The notes beneath the pieces are model-generated. The model was given only the letters and a program-made list of their open reading frames with translations. It ran no database searches and was not told the DNA's origin. A program made the position numbers and the translations under genes. Positions 8,315-15,512 of a DNA stretch of 64,000 nt are shown here, piece after piece. This stretch comes from HXMU1420-13 sp024742815 (GTDB lineage Bacteria; Bacteroidota; Rhodothermia; Balneolales; Balneolaceae): NCBI GenBank assembly GCA_024742815.1, contig JANSXX010000007.1, positions 62,001 to 126,000 on the forward strand, in the 5' to 3' direction. The first letter of the stretch is position 1. The number at the start of each line of letters is the position of its first letter.

Positions 8315-9496
8315 ATGCCCGATTCGATGCGTTTAAATCATTCCGATTTCACTTCTGAAAAACAGATTGCCGAAGCTACGGAAAAAGCCTGCGATTTGAT
8401 GGAAGAAATGTATGAACAGGGAATGTATCCGCGCATGATTGTACATCGTGAGTATTCCGATCATAATCCTACCATTAAAGGAGAGTTAGCCCAACCTCAG
8501 GCATTTAGATGGTATTTATTGCGAGAGATGTCGCGTTTACTCAAGAAAAATGCGGATATCGAAATCATCGCCAAAAGAAAACGTATGGCGCTAAATGATC
8601 CGGATTTACTGGATCACACCGATGAAGAAGAGTGGGATTTCACCAAAAAGAAGATGTTTTTATTCAGTCCCGAGCGCACGGATATTTCACTGGATCGACT
8701 GAATCACTACACGGGTACAAATCCGGAAGATTTTCAACGGTACATTTTATTCACCAACTACTCGATGCATGTTGAGGTGTTTCTGGAGCTTTATCCTGAT
8801 TGCGTAAAACCAGCTCGTGATGGCGTCCAAATGCCGGCTTATCATCATAAACTTCCCGATAACAAAGGGCTCACACTCATCAATATCGGCGTTGGACCCT
8901 CGAACGCAAAAACCATTACCGATCATGTGTGCGTGCTTCGTCCGGATGCCATGATTATGGTTGGTCATTGTGGCGGGCTGCGTAACCACCAGGAAATTGG
9001 GGATTTTGTACTGGCTAGTTCCTATTTCCGCGATGATAAAGTATTGGATGAACTGTTTCCGATCGGCAATCCTGTAATTCCGAATTATCTCCTAAATCAG
9101 TTCCTAAAAGAAGTGCTCGATTCGCATCATCTCACCCATCGAATTGGCACTGTATTTACCACCGGAAACCGAAACTGGGAGTTTTCTGCCAAAGATACCG
9201 TGCAAAAAATTCATCAATCCAGAAGTTTGGCTATTGATATGGAATCCAGCACGGTAGCTACCAATGGATTCCGATATCGCGTTCCCCATGCCACCTTGCT
9301 TTGTGTAAGTGATAAGCCTCTTCACGGAAAGCCTAAATTATCGGGTGCCGCACAGGCGTTTTACCAAAATTCTAAAGAAATGCATCTCAAGCTGGTGATT
9401 GAAGCCATCGACAAGATCAAAACGATGTATCCAAACGGCTTGCCAAATTCCAGTATCCGTGCATTCAATGAGCCGTTGATGGGAAGTGGAGAGTAG
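8315..9496 (+). CDS. amn: AMP nucleosidase
   Basis: Hydrolyses AMP to adenine and ribose 5-phosphate; cytoplasmic purine balance. The C-terminal half carries the nucleoside phosphorylase fold with NIGVGPSNAKTITDH, MIMVGHCGGLRN, the IDMESSTVATNG motif and CVSDKPLHGKPK, which match Amn more closely than the ordinary phosphorylases. The protein is 393 residues, shorter than the roughly 480 of E. coli Amn, with a reduced N-terminal domain. The first ATG is at 8315; an in-frame ATG at 8327 would leave a 12-base gap to the divergent Nudix gene. Neighbouring an ADP-ribose-type Nudix hydrolase suggests shared nucleotide salvage (both can yield or use AMP/ribose-5-P). Confidence 0.9.
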   Translation: MPDSMRLNHSDFTSEKQIAEATEKACDLMEEMYEQGMYPRMIVHREYSDHNPTIKGELAQPQAFRWYLLREMSRLLKKNADIEIIAKRKRMALNDPDLLDHTDEEEWDFTKKKMFLFSPERTDISLDRLNHYTGTNPEDFQRYILFTNYSMHVEVFLELYPDCVKPARDGVQMPAYHHKLPDNKGLTLINIGVGPSNAKTITDHVCVLRPDAMIMVGHCGGLRNHQEIGDFVLASSYFRDDKVLDELFPIGNPVIPNYLLNQFLKEVLDSHHLTHRIGTVFTTGNRNWEFSAKDTVQKIHQSRSLAIDMESSTVATNGFRYRVPHATLLCVSDKPLHGKPKLSGAAQAFYQNSKEMHLKLVIEAIDKIKTMYPNGLPNSSIRAFNEPLMGSGE

Positions 9497-9571
9497 AGAA
9501 CATCGAACATCGAAGGTGAACGCTGAACTTCGAAGATCAACGGCCGGGGTCATTCCTGCGAAGGCGGGAAT
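9497..9571. repeat. Intergenic repeat-like tract with REP-type palindrome
   Basis: After the amn stop lies a low-complexity stretch with repeated GAACATCGAA-like words (9499-9548), then ATTCCTGC-GAAG-GCGGGAAT (9552-9571), an 8-bp inverted repeat with one mismatch. The latter sequence resembles a palindrome scattered between genes in many bacteria. From 9572 to 9742 the sequence is A+T-rich and I see no gene in it; it presumably holds the promoter of the DUF2975 array. Confidence 0.45.
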
Positions 9572-9742
9572 CTTAAGTTTGCAACTGTATAGTTTTAGTA
9601 AACCTCATAATTTTTTCAAGTAAAGTACTAAGTTTATTTTTCGTATTTCGCATACTATTTATTGTTTATCAATAAATTTTTATTGCTTTTCGGAATTTAA
9701 TTGATTTCATTTAGTTCGATAATTAACGAATCATTTGAACTT

Positions 9743-10375
9743 ATGGGGTTAAAAAACGACTGGTCGCTGGCGTATTTTCTGTATTACACTACATGGCTTG
9801 GGGCAATTACATCGGTTGTAGCAATTTTAGTTGTACTGTTATTGTATTACCAAAGCGCCGAAGATGCTCTGTTGGTTTTTCCTCAAATTGATCCTTTGGT
9901 AGAGCTACGTGAACTTGAAATTGATGATGAGCAATTAGTTAGTGAGACTGGGCATTACTTAATGCCCTTAAAAATGTATGTAAATGTGGGATATGCGTCG
10001 TTTGATGAAGATTTATCAGCATCCAACCTGTACATTCTTTTGCTTCGAATATTGAAATTTAGTTGTCTTTTGGGGTTTCTAATATTGTTATCCCAAATAT
10101 TGAAAAGTGTGATTGATAAGCAACCTTTTGTGAACCTGAATTCTGTTCGCTTATTATGGATGGGTGGAATTTTGATAGGTTATTCAGTGATTGATTCCAT
10201 TCTTGGCTTCTCAATTGCTTCTTCCTTAAACGACATCAATTTCCAATCAGGTATTCACTTCAAGCCTATCTTTAATTTAGATCAATACATTTATCTGGGG
10301 CTTATTCTTTTCGTTTTAGGATACGTGTTCAAAGAAGCCACCCGCATCCATGAAGAACAAAAATTAATCGTGTGA
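9743..10375 (+). CDS. DUF2975-like four-helix membrane protein, copy 1
   Basis: Predicted inner-membrane protein of 210 residues with four hydrophobic segments, a divergent extracytoplasmic stretch between the first and second, and a conserved cytoplasmic tail GYVFKEATRIHEEQKLIV. I chose the ATG at 9743 (MGLKNDWSLAYFLYYT) because copy 3 starts MSLKNDWSLAHFLYYL; the frame also opens at a TTG at 9701. DUF2975 proteins are commonly found beside a small YozG/Xre-type regulator, as here. The four copies lie head to tail with gaps of 2-7 bases and form an operon. Function is unknown; a membrane sensor or partner of the regulator is an inference. Confidence 0.72.
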   Translation: MGLKNDWSLAYFLYYTTWLGAITSVVAILVVLLLYYQSAEDALLVFPQIDPLVELRELEIDDEQLVSETGHYLMPLKMYVNVGYASFDEDLSASNLYILLLRILKFSCLLGFLILLSQILKSVIDKQPFVNLNSVRLLWMGGILIGYSVIDSILGFSIASSLNDINFQSGIHFKPIFNLDQYIYLGLILFVLGYVFKEATRIHEEQKLIV

Positions 10376-10382
10376 GGAAACT

Positions 10383-11015
10383 ATGAAGCTCAAAAAATAT
10401 TTATCGATTTCTTACCTCCTATACTTCTCCTTTGCAGTTACTTTTATTTTCATGGCTGGATTCAACGGATATTTGATAGTCCAAAAAACGATTGGTTTTT
10501 GGAATCCAACGAATATAATTGTTAGTGCCACTCCATTATTAATTAGCAATAACCATGACGCAACTACTTCATTTGAACATGAAGAGTTAACTGTTTCGAT
10601 TATAAATACAAACAGTGCGCATGTTGTGGTTTACGGGAACCCTTTAGAAAATATCGGAGCTTACATTTACCACTCTTTTGTGATTTTCATTGAAAAAATT
10701 TCGTTTCTATTTGCTCTATTCTGGGGTGCACTTTTGTTTAAAAATCTTGGCGACGAAAATTACTTTGACTCAAAAAACACCCGGTATCTTTTCCTTATTG
10801 GGTGGACCCTATTCCTTACATCCATCTTTTATGAAGTGTTAAACTTCCTCCCTCAACCAATATTTGATGCCCAACCATTTATCGAAGAAGGAATCGTAAT
10901 TTTTGAAAGATATTCAACGGAATACCATATGGCGATTGGGTTAATGAGCATTGTATTTGGATATGTGCTAAAAGAAGCCACCCGCATCCACGAAGAACAA
11001 AAACTTACGGTGTAA
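10383..11015 (+). CDS. DUF2975-like four-helix membrane protein, copy 2
   Basis: 210 residues with four hydrophobic segments. The tail GYVLKEATRIHEEQKLTV is nearly identical to copy 1, and 20 bases of the tail (10971-10990) are identical to copies 1 and 3. The N-terminus (MKLKKYLSISYLLYFSFAV) and the extracytoplasmic loop are unlike the other copies, so this is the most diverged member apart from copy 4. It starts 7 bases after copy 1 and ends 3 bases before copy 3. Same unknown function. Confidence 0.7.
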   Translation: MKLKKYLSISYLLYFSFAVTFIFMAGFNGYLIVQKTIGFWNPTNIIVSATPLLISNNHDATTSFEHEELTVSIINTNSAHVVVYGNPLENIGAYIYHSFVIFIEKISFLFALFWGALLFKNLGDENYFDSKNTRYLFLIGWTLFLTSIFYEVLNFLPQPIFDAQPFIEEGIVIFERYSTEYHMAIGLMSIVFGYVLKEATRIHEEQKLTV

Positions 11016-11018
11016 GGC

Positions 11019-11659
11019 ATGAGCTTAAAAAACGACTGGTCGCTGGCGCACTTTCTGTATTACTTGAGCGCATTCATCATAATTGGGATTATTGCTCAAA
11101 CCATCACATTTCACCTTCCAGATATAACGGGTCAAAAAACACTACAATCAAATATCCGAACAGACCCGCCGGTAGCTATTGATAGTGATTATTTTGACTT
11201 AGCGGAACGACGAATTGCATTTGAAGATGGGGCCGTGTTTACGCTTGGTTCTAAAGTTTACGCTTATCCAATGTTTATAGGGGCAGAACAGACTCCCGCC
11301 GGATCGGTTATACTTCTGATATTGCGTATTGCTAAATTACTGTGCCTGTTTCTTTTCTATGTCATGCTCAATTTTATCCTTAGATCGGTAGCCGAAAAAA
11401 CCCATTTTTGGCTAAAAACTCTACTCGGTTATTTATAATGGGAGGGGCTGTTGTTTCCATCGATTTGATTCATTTTGCGCAACTCAATCTATTGCCAAAG
11501 TACTTTAACTTGGTAATTGAAAATCATGGATTAGCCGCAGAACCTGCTAGCGCATTTCAAAGTCAAGGTTCTATTTACTTTGGATTGGCAATTCTTTTAT
11601 TGGGCTTTGTTTTCAAAGAAGCCACCCGCATCCACAAAGAACAAAAATTAACGGTGTAA
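11019..11659 (+). pseudogene. DUF2975-like membrane protein, copy 3, split by a frameshift
   Basis: The first 126 residues or so (MSLKNDWSLAHFLYYLS to ILRSVAEK) match copy 1. The frame then runs out at 11438, while the rest (NPFLAKNSTRLFIMGGAV to GFVFKEATRIHKEQKLTV) continues in the -1 frame to 11659. Adding one A to the A6 run at 11395-11400 restores a continuous protein that aligns along its whole length with copy 1. So the gene carries a one-base deletion in a homopolymer, or the assembly has a base error there. The intact 3' part and the good conservation argue for a very recent event, a sequencing error, or slippage that restores the frame in some transcripts. Confidence 0.7.
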
Positions 11660-11661
11660 TT

Positions 11662-12285
11662 ATGAGTGGTTTTTACAACAAAATGGTAGTTCAGATAAGT
11701 TATTGGCTTGTCTCTTTAGTTTGGTTTTCTACAATCATCGCTCTTGTTATAATTCCTATCTTTTCATTTTTAGTAGTGAAAAGCGAGCTAAGTTTTCTTA
11801 ATCCAACGCTTAGCTTCCCAATAGATACAGAGGTTATTCTTTTTACACCTGAACAGTCTTCAAGTTTTATTGAAGTGAGTTCTTCCATTGCCTCTGCAGA
11901 TTTAAAATATGTAGCTGATAATTATCCAATAGCGTTTTTTAAGATTATTACCCTTTCGATGATTGTAATACTTATTACCCTTTACGGAATAACTTTGCTT
12001 AGGTCGATACTATCAAATCTCCGAAAAAACATAATATTTGATAACTCTAATACACTAGCCATTAAGCGAATCGCTATCGCCATTGTGGCGCTAAGCCCAA
12101 TGGAGTGGATCTATAGAATTATACTCGAAGATCCATTTTCAGCATATTTGAAAGAACATCAAGTTACTATCAATATAGGATCTGCTGATTTCGGATTTCT
12201 AACCATTGGCTTTTTGATTTTCACACTTGGTTTAATTTTCGAAAGAGGACATCAACTCTACGAAGAACAAAAATTAACGGTTTAG
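11662..12285 (+). CDS. DUF2975-like four-helix membrane protein, copy 4
   Basis: 207 residues with the same plan: a hydrophobic N-terminus (ISYWLVSLVWFSTIIALVI), a polar extracytoplasmic loop, three further hydrophobic segments and a cytoplasmic tail ending YEEQKLTV. Only the last dozen residues of the tail resemble the other copies; GHQLYEEQ replaces TRIHEEQ. It starts 2 bases after copy 3 and ends 3 bases before the Xre regulator, so it is co-transcribed with both. Confidence 0.7.
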   Translation: MSGFYNKMVVQISYWLVSLVWFSTIIALVIIPIFSFLVVKSELSFLNPTLSFPIDTEVILFTPEQSSSFIEVSSSIASADLKYVADNYPIAFFKIITLSMIVILITLYGITLLRSILSNLRKNIIFDNSNTLAIKRIAIAIVALSPMEWIYRIILEDPFSAYLKEHQVTINIGSADFGFLTIGFLIFTLGLIFERGHQLYEEQKLTV

Positions 12286-12288
12286 CAG

Positions 12289-12495
12289 ATGCCCGTAATT
12301 GTAAACTTGGATGTAATGCTGGCAAAACGAAAGATGAGCCTAACCGAGCTTTCTGAAAAAGTGGGAGTTACCATGAGTAATCTTTCCATCCTCAAAACCG
12401 GCAAGGCCAAAGCCATTCGCTTTTCCACCCTCGAAGCCATTTGCGAAGTACTCGATTGCCAACCCGGCGATATTCTGGAATACCGGGAGCAGTAA
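12289..12495 (+). CDS. Small Xre-family (YozG-like) transcriptional regulator
   Basis: A 68-residue protein consisting of one Cro/CI-type helix-turn-helix: MLAKRKMSLTELSEKVGVTM followed by SNLSILKTGKAKAIRFSTL, and the typical end CEVLDCQPGDILEYRE. It matches the small regulators that accompany DUF2975 proteins. As the last gene of the operon, 3 bases after copy 4, it probably regulates the operon itself, perhaps in response to the membrane proteins; that is inference from context. Confidence 0.88.
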   Translation: MPVIVNLDVMLAKRKMSLTELSEKVGVTMSNLSILKTGKAKAIRFSTLEAICEVLDCQPGDILEYREQ

Positions 12496-12496
12496 G

Positions 12497-12586
12497 CAAT
12501 ATTCAACATAGAATATTCAACATAGAACATTCAACATTCAAAGAATTTGTTCACTGCTTGTTGAGTGTTGAATATTGAATATTGAA
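12497..12586. repeat. ATTCAACA-type repeat forming a long hairpin
   Basis: CAATATTCAACA and ATAGAA(C/T)ATTCAACA units are repeated from 12497 to 12541. The arm 12516-12541 is complementary at 21 of 26 positions to 12561-12586, with a 19-base loop. The same words (CAATATTCAACA and GAACATTCAAC) return just after radC at 13368-13392. It resembles an emptied version of the arm-ORF-arm unit at 13396-13824. Confidence 0.5.
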
Positions 12587-12634
12587 AAAAGTTTGTAAGG
12601 AGTTGCTTTGTAATCGATCTACCATGTAAAAAAC

Positions 12635-13366
12635 ATGTGTATTATGATTACAAAAACCGAATCCTTTTCTCACGAAGACTTCTACAATCGAACCATTAAA
12701 GAGATGCTGCCCGATGAGCAGCCTCGCGAAAAATTGCTAAACTACGGCGCCGGATCTCTTTCGGATGCCGAGCTACTTGCCATCCTTTTACGCACTGGAA
12801 CCAAAAAAATGAACGTGGTGGAAACCTCAAGAGCATTGCTCACTCATTTTGGTGGACTGCATCAGCTAGTAAAGCGAGAATGGAAAGAATTGGGAGTAAT
12901 TCCGGGAATCGCCAAAGTAAAAGCCATTACGCTGGAAGCAGCGTTTGAGCTTGCCCGACGAATTCAGGTTGCCGGATTGGGAGAGGAAATTCAGCTCACC
13001 TCGCCGGAAACAGTAAGTGCTTTTTTTGGCCCAAAACTTCGTCATTTAAACCATGAAGTATTTTACGTGGCTTTCCTCAACAACAAAAAAGTAATGACAG
13101 GTTTTCACGAAATCAGCTCGGGTGGAAGCAACGCCACCATCGTAGAACCGGCCGAGGTGCTCCGCCAAGCAGTACTGCATAAAGCCAATTCCATCATCCT
13201 CGTCCACAACCATCCATCTGGTGTATGCAAAGCCTCATCGGCAGATATCAACCTCACCAAACGCATCGCCGAATCCGGCAAACTCCTCGGCATCCCCGTG
13301 GATGATCATGTGATTATTGCAGGGTACGAATATGTAAGTCTTAGAAGCGAGCGGCTTATTCAATAA
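12635..13366 (+). CDS. radC: RadC family JAB/MPN-domain protein
   Basis: A 243-residue protein with helix-hairpin-helix segments at about residues 40-110 (YGAGSLSDAELLAILLRTGT, then GVIPGIAKVKAITLEAAFEL) and a C-terminal JAB1/MPN metal-binding domain with the motif VHNHPSGVCKASSADINLT. RadC was named for DNA repair, but its role is unsettled; the fold suggests a metalloprotease or nuclease-like activity. The start is the ATG at 12635 or 12644 (MITKTESF). It stands alone between repeat tracts that share words on both sides. Confidence 0.9.
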   Translation: MCIMITKTESFSHEDFYNRTIKEMLPDEQPREKLLNYGAGSLSDAELLAILLRTGTKKMNVVETSRALLTHFGGLHQLVKREWKELGVIPGIAKVKAITLEAAFELARRIQVAGLGEEIQLTSPETVSAFFGPKLRHLNHEVFYVAFLNNKKVMTGFHEISSGGSNATIVEPAEVLRQAVLHKANSIILVHNHPSGVCKASSADINLTKRIAESGKLLGIPVDDHVIIAGYEYVSLRSERLIQ

Positions 13367-13367
13367 T

Positions 13368-13392
13368 CAATATTCAACAAGGAACATTCAAC
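13368..13392. repeat. Second copy of the ATTCAACA-type repeat, after radC
   Basis: CAATATTCAACA-AG-GAACATTCAAC begins 2 bases after the radC stop. It repeats, in the same orientation, the words at 12497-12508 and 12525-12535, with an internal 14-base unit missing. It abuts the inverted-repeat unit that starts at 13396. Confidence 0.45.
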
Positions 13393-13395
13393 TTT

Positions 13396-13428
13396 GAATT
13401 AGGAATTAGGAATAGGGGAATTAGGAAT
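13396..13428. repeat. Left arm of a 33-bp inverted repeat
   Basis: The arm is built from three GAATTAGGAAT-like words and ends exactly one base before the ATG at 13429. It matches the reverse complement of 13792-13824 at 32 of 33 positions; the single difference is G versus A at arm position 22. Confidence 0.9.
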
Positions 13429-13821
13429 ATGAAATCTGGAAATGTTATTCAACATAAGAGTTATAAGTTTGCTCGCCGAATTATCCTGCTTCATAAATTT
13501 TTAATCGATAAGTATCGTGAATATGATGTTTCAAGGCAGGTTTTAAGATCCGGTACATCTATAGGTGCAAATGTAGAGGAAGCAATTGGAGGTACCACAA
13601 AAAAGGACTTCAAATATAAAATGAGTATCGCTTATCGCGAAGCTCGTGAAACACATTATTGGATTCGTTTACTAAGAGATACGGATTACATTACACATGA
13701 AATGAGTGGTAGCATGTTAAACGATTGTGATGAGCTACTAAAGATTCTAGGAAGTATTATAAAATCAACACGATTCAGTCTGAACAATGGTATTCCTAAT
13801 TCTCCTATTCCTAATTCCTAA
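13429..13821 (+). CDS. Four-helix-bundle protein (23S rRNA intervening-sequence protein family)
   Basis: 130 residues, basic and helical. The family pattern is clear: an N-terminal helix with KSYKFARRIILLHKFL, the central RQVLRSGTSIGANVEEAIGG signature, and KDFKYKMSIAYREARETHYW. Such proteins are encoded inside 23S rRNA intervening sequences and as free-standing genes; relatives (Avd) act with diversity-generating retroelements and bind nucleic acid. The last nine residues (IPNSPIPNS) are encoded by the right arm of the flanking inverted repeat, so the coding sequence has adapted to the repeat. It starts at the ATG directly after the left arm. The biochemical function is unknown. Confidence 0.88.
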   Translation: MKSGNVIQHKSYKFARRIILLHKFLIDKYREYDVSRQVLRSGTSIGANVEEAIGGTTKKDFKYKMSIAYREARETHYWIRLLRDTDYITHEMSGSMLNDCDELLKILGSIIKSTRFSLNNGIPNSPIPNS

Positions 13822-13824
13822 TTC
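13792..13824. repeat. Right arm of a 33-bp inverted repeat
   Basis: This is the reverse complement of the left arm (13396-13428) apart from one base. It contains the last codons and the stop (13819-13821) of the four-helix-bundle gene and ends 4 bases before a promoter-like box for argS. Confidence 0.9.
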
Positions 13825-13827
13825 TCT

Positions 13828-13835
13828 TATCTTTG
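13828..13835 (+). promoter_or_regulatory. Promoter-like -7 box for argS
   Basis: TATCTTTG matches the Bacteroidota -7 consensus TAnnTTTG and lies 25 bases before the argS ATG, the same distance as similar boxes before other starts here. No convincing TTTG -33 element is found; that position would fall inside the inverted-repeat arm. Confidence 0.4.
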
Positions 13836-13860
13836 TATGAATTTTTGAATCGAATACGAA

Positions 13861-15486
13861 ATGACCGAATATTTAAAACAAATCCTGTCCGACGCACTGG
13901 CGAAATTTGAGCTAGACGAAACTCCCGAAATACAGCTGGAAGCACCAAAAGATCCAACGCATGGTGATGCTTCTACAAACCTGGCAATGACTCTGGCCCG
14001 TCCGCTTCGAAATAACCCAAGAGCGATTGCCACACAAATTATCGAAGCTTTAGAGTATGATGATCGCAAGATTTCGTCGGTAGAAATTGCTGGGCCGGGT
14101 TTTATCAACTTTCGATATGCTGAAGATTATTTGTATGATAAACTTGCTGCCATCATAGAAGATGGAGAAGCATTCGGGAAGTCGGAGCTGAACGCCGGTA
14201 AAAAAGTGCAGATCGAGTTTGTGAGCGCGAACCCAACCGGACCGCTCACGGTTGGCCATGGTAGAAATGCCGTTTTGGGCGACACTGTGGCTCGCTTGAT
14301 GGAATGGACAGGAGCAGAGTTGGATCGTGAATATTATTTTAACAACGCCGGGCGACAAATGCGTGTGTTGGGACAGTCGGTGCAGGCGCGATATTTGGAA
14401 ATTTTAGGTAAAGATTCGGAGTTCCCGGAAGGCGGATACGAAGGCGAGTACATCAAAGACATCGCCCAGGAATTAGCCGATGAAAAAGGAGATGCTTTAG
14501 TCGATTCAGATTGGACGCCCTTCAAAGAAAAAGCTGAACAGGCGATCTTTGCGGATATCGACGCTACGTTGAAACGCATGAACATCCACATGGACAATCA
14601 CTTTAATGAGCAAGATTTGTATGAAAATGGTGATATCGAATCCGTAGTTAGCCGACTTCGGGAAAAAGAATTGGTGTACGATGCCGACGGGGCAACCTGG
14701 TTCAAAACCACAGAATTCGGAAAAGAAAAAGACACGGTATTGATCAAAAGTACCGGCGAGCCCACCTATCGTCTGCCCGATATCGCTTATCATGCTAATA
14801 AACTTGATCGTGGGTATGATGTGTGCATCGATGTGTTTGGTGCCGATCACATTGCCACTTATCCAGATGTACTTTCAGGGATTTCAGCGCTTGGCTACGA
14901 CAAAGAGAAAGTAGATGTAGTGATTTATCAGTTCGTAACGATTGTGAAAGACGGCAAGCCGTTTAAGATGAGTACTAGAAAAGCCAACTTTGTGACGCTC
15001 GACGAACTGATGGATGAAGTAGGCGCCGATGTGACTCGTTTCTTCTTTTTGATGCGATCCCCAAATACTCATCTCGAATTCGATATCGCTCAAGCCAAAG
15101 AAGCGGGTGAGAAAAATCCGGTATTTTATTTGCAATATGCACATGCCCGAATTTGCAGCATCCTTCGCAAAGCAGAGGAAGAATACACCTTTGAAAAAGC
15201 TACTCAATTGAATCTACTGAAAGAAGATGCTGAGACTGCGCTCATCAAAACCTTGTTTAAATTTCCGAAAGCGATTCAAAGCGCCGCCGAAGCTCGTGAG
15301 CCTCATCGCCTGATAAATTACCTCAACGATGTGGCTTCTTCCTTCACCACTTTCTATCACGATTGTAGAATTATTGGGGTGGATGCGGATCTAGCTCAGG
15401 CTCGAATTGCACTTGCTAAAACCACCGCGCAAGCACTGAAAAACGGCTTGACCATTTTAGGAATCACATCACCTGAAAGGATGTAG
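13861..15486 (+). CDS. argS: Arginyl-tRNA synthetase
   Basis: Class I aminoacyl-tRNA synthetase charging tRNA-Arg. The N-terminal additional domain (residues 1-110 or so) is followed by VSANPTGPLTVGHGRNAVLG, in which VGHGRN (131-136) is the HIGH motif. KMSTR near residue 370 corresponds to KMSKS. The C-terminal DALR anticodon-binding domain has RICSILRKAEEEY and ends with AKTTAQALKNGLTILGI. At 541 residues it is near the usual length. It starts at the ATG at 13861, with no Shine-Dalgarno, and appears to be transcribed alone. Confidence 0.96.
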   Translation: MTEYLKQILSDALAKFELDETPEIQLEAPKDPTHGDASTNLAMTLARPLRNNPRAIATQIIEALEYDDRKISSVEIAGPGFINFRYAEDYLYDKLAAIIEDGEAFGKSELNAGKKVQIEFVSANPTGPLTVGHGRNAVLGDTVARLMEWTGAELDREYYFNNAGRQMRVLGQSVQARYLEILGKDSEFPEGGYEGEYIKDIAQELADEKGDALVDSDWTPFKEKAEQAIFADIDATLKRMNIHMDNHFNEQDLYENGDIESVVSRLREKELVYDADGATWFKTTEFGKEKDTVLIKSTGEPTYRLPDIAYHANKLDRGYDVCIDVFGADHIATYPDVLSGISALGYDKEKVDVVIYQFVTIVKDGKPFKMSTRKANFVTLDELMDEVGADVTRFFFLMRSPNTHLEFDIAQAKEAGEKNPVFYLQYAHARICSILRKAEEEYTFEKATQLNLLKEDAETALIKTLFKFPKAIQSAAEAREPHRLINYLNDVASSFTTFYHDCRIIGVDADLAQARIALAKTTAQALKNGLTILGITSPERM

Positions 15487-15512
15487 GGCTGCTGCATTAT
15501 CCAAAAATCATT

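Larger units (their letters stand above)
13396..13824 (+). mobile_element. Inverted-repeat-bounded four-helix-bundle (IVP) unit
   Basis: A 429-bp unit consisting of a 33-bp arm, one ORF, and the complementary 33-bp arm. An RNA of this unit would fold into a long stem closed around the ORF, the same architecture as intervening sequences in 23S rRNA genes, which carry ORFs of this same protein family and are excised by RNase III. Here it sits between radC and argS, not in an rRNA gene. I see no obvious target-site duplication at the edges. Calling it mobile is inference; the symmetry and family are seen directly. Confidence 0.6.

Noticed and set aside
11395..11402. Programmed -1 ribosomal frameshift in DUF2975 copy 3
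   Set aside because: In the zero frame the codons are GAA AAA ACC, which is not an X XXY YYZ heptamer; re-pairing of the A-site tRNA would fail. Simple deletion, sequence error or slippage on A6 is more likely.
12497..12541. Possible CRISPR-like array from repeated ATTCAACA words
   Set aside because: The units are short and irregular, without spacers of even length, and no cas gene is nearby; they pair into a hairpin instead.
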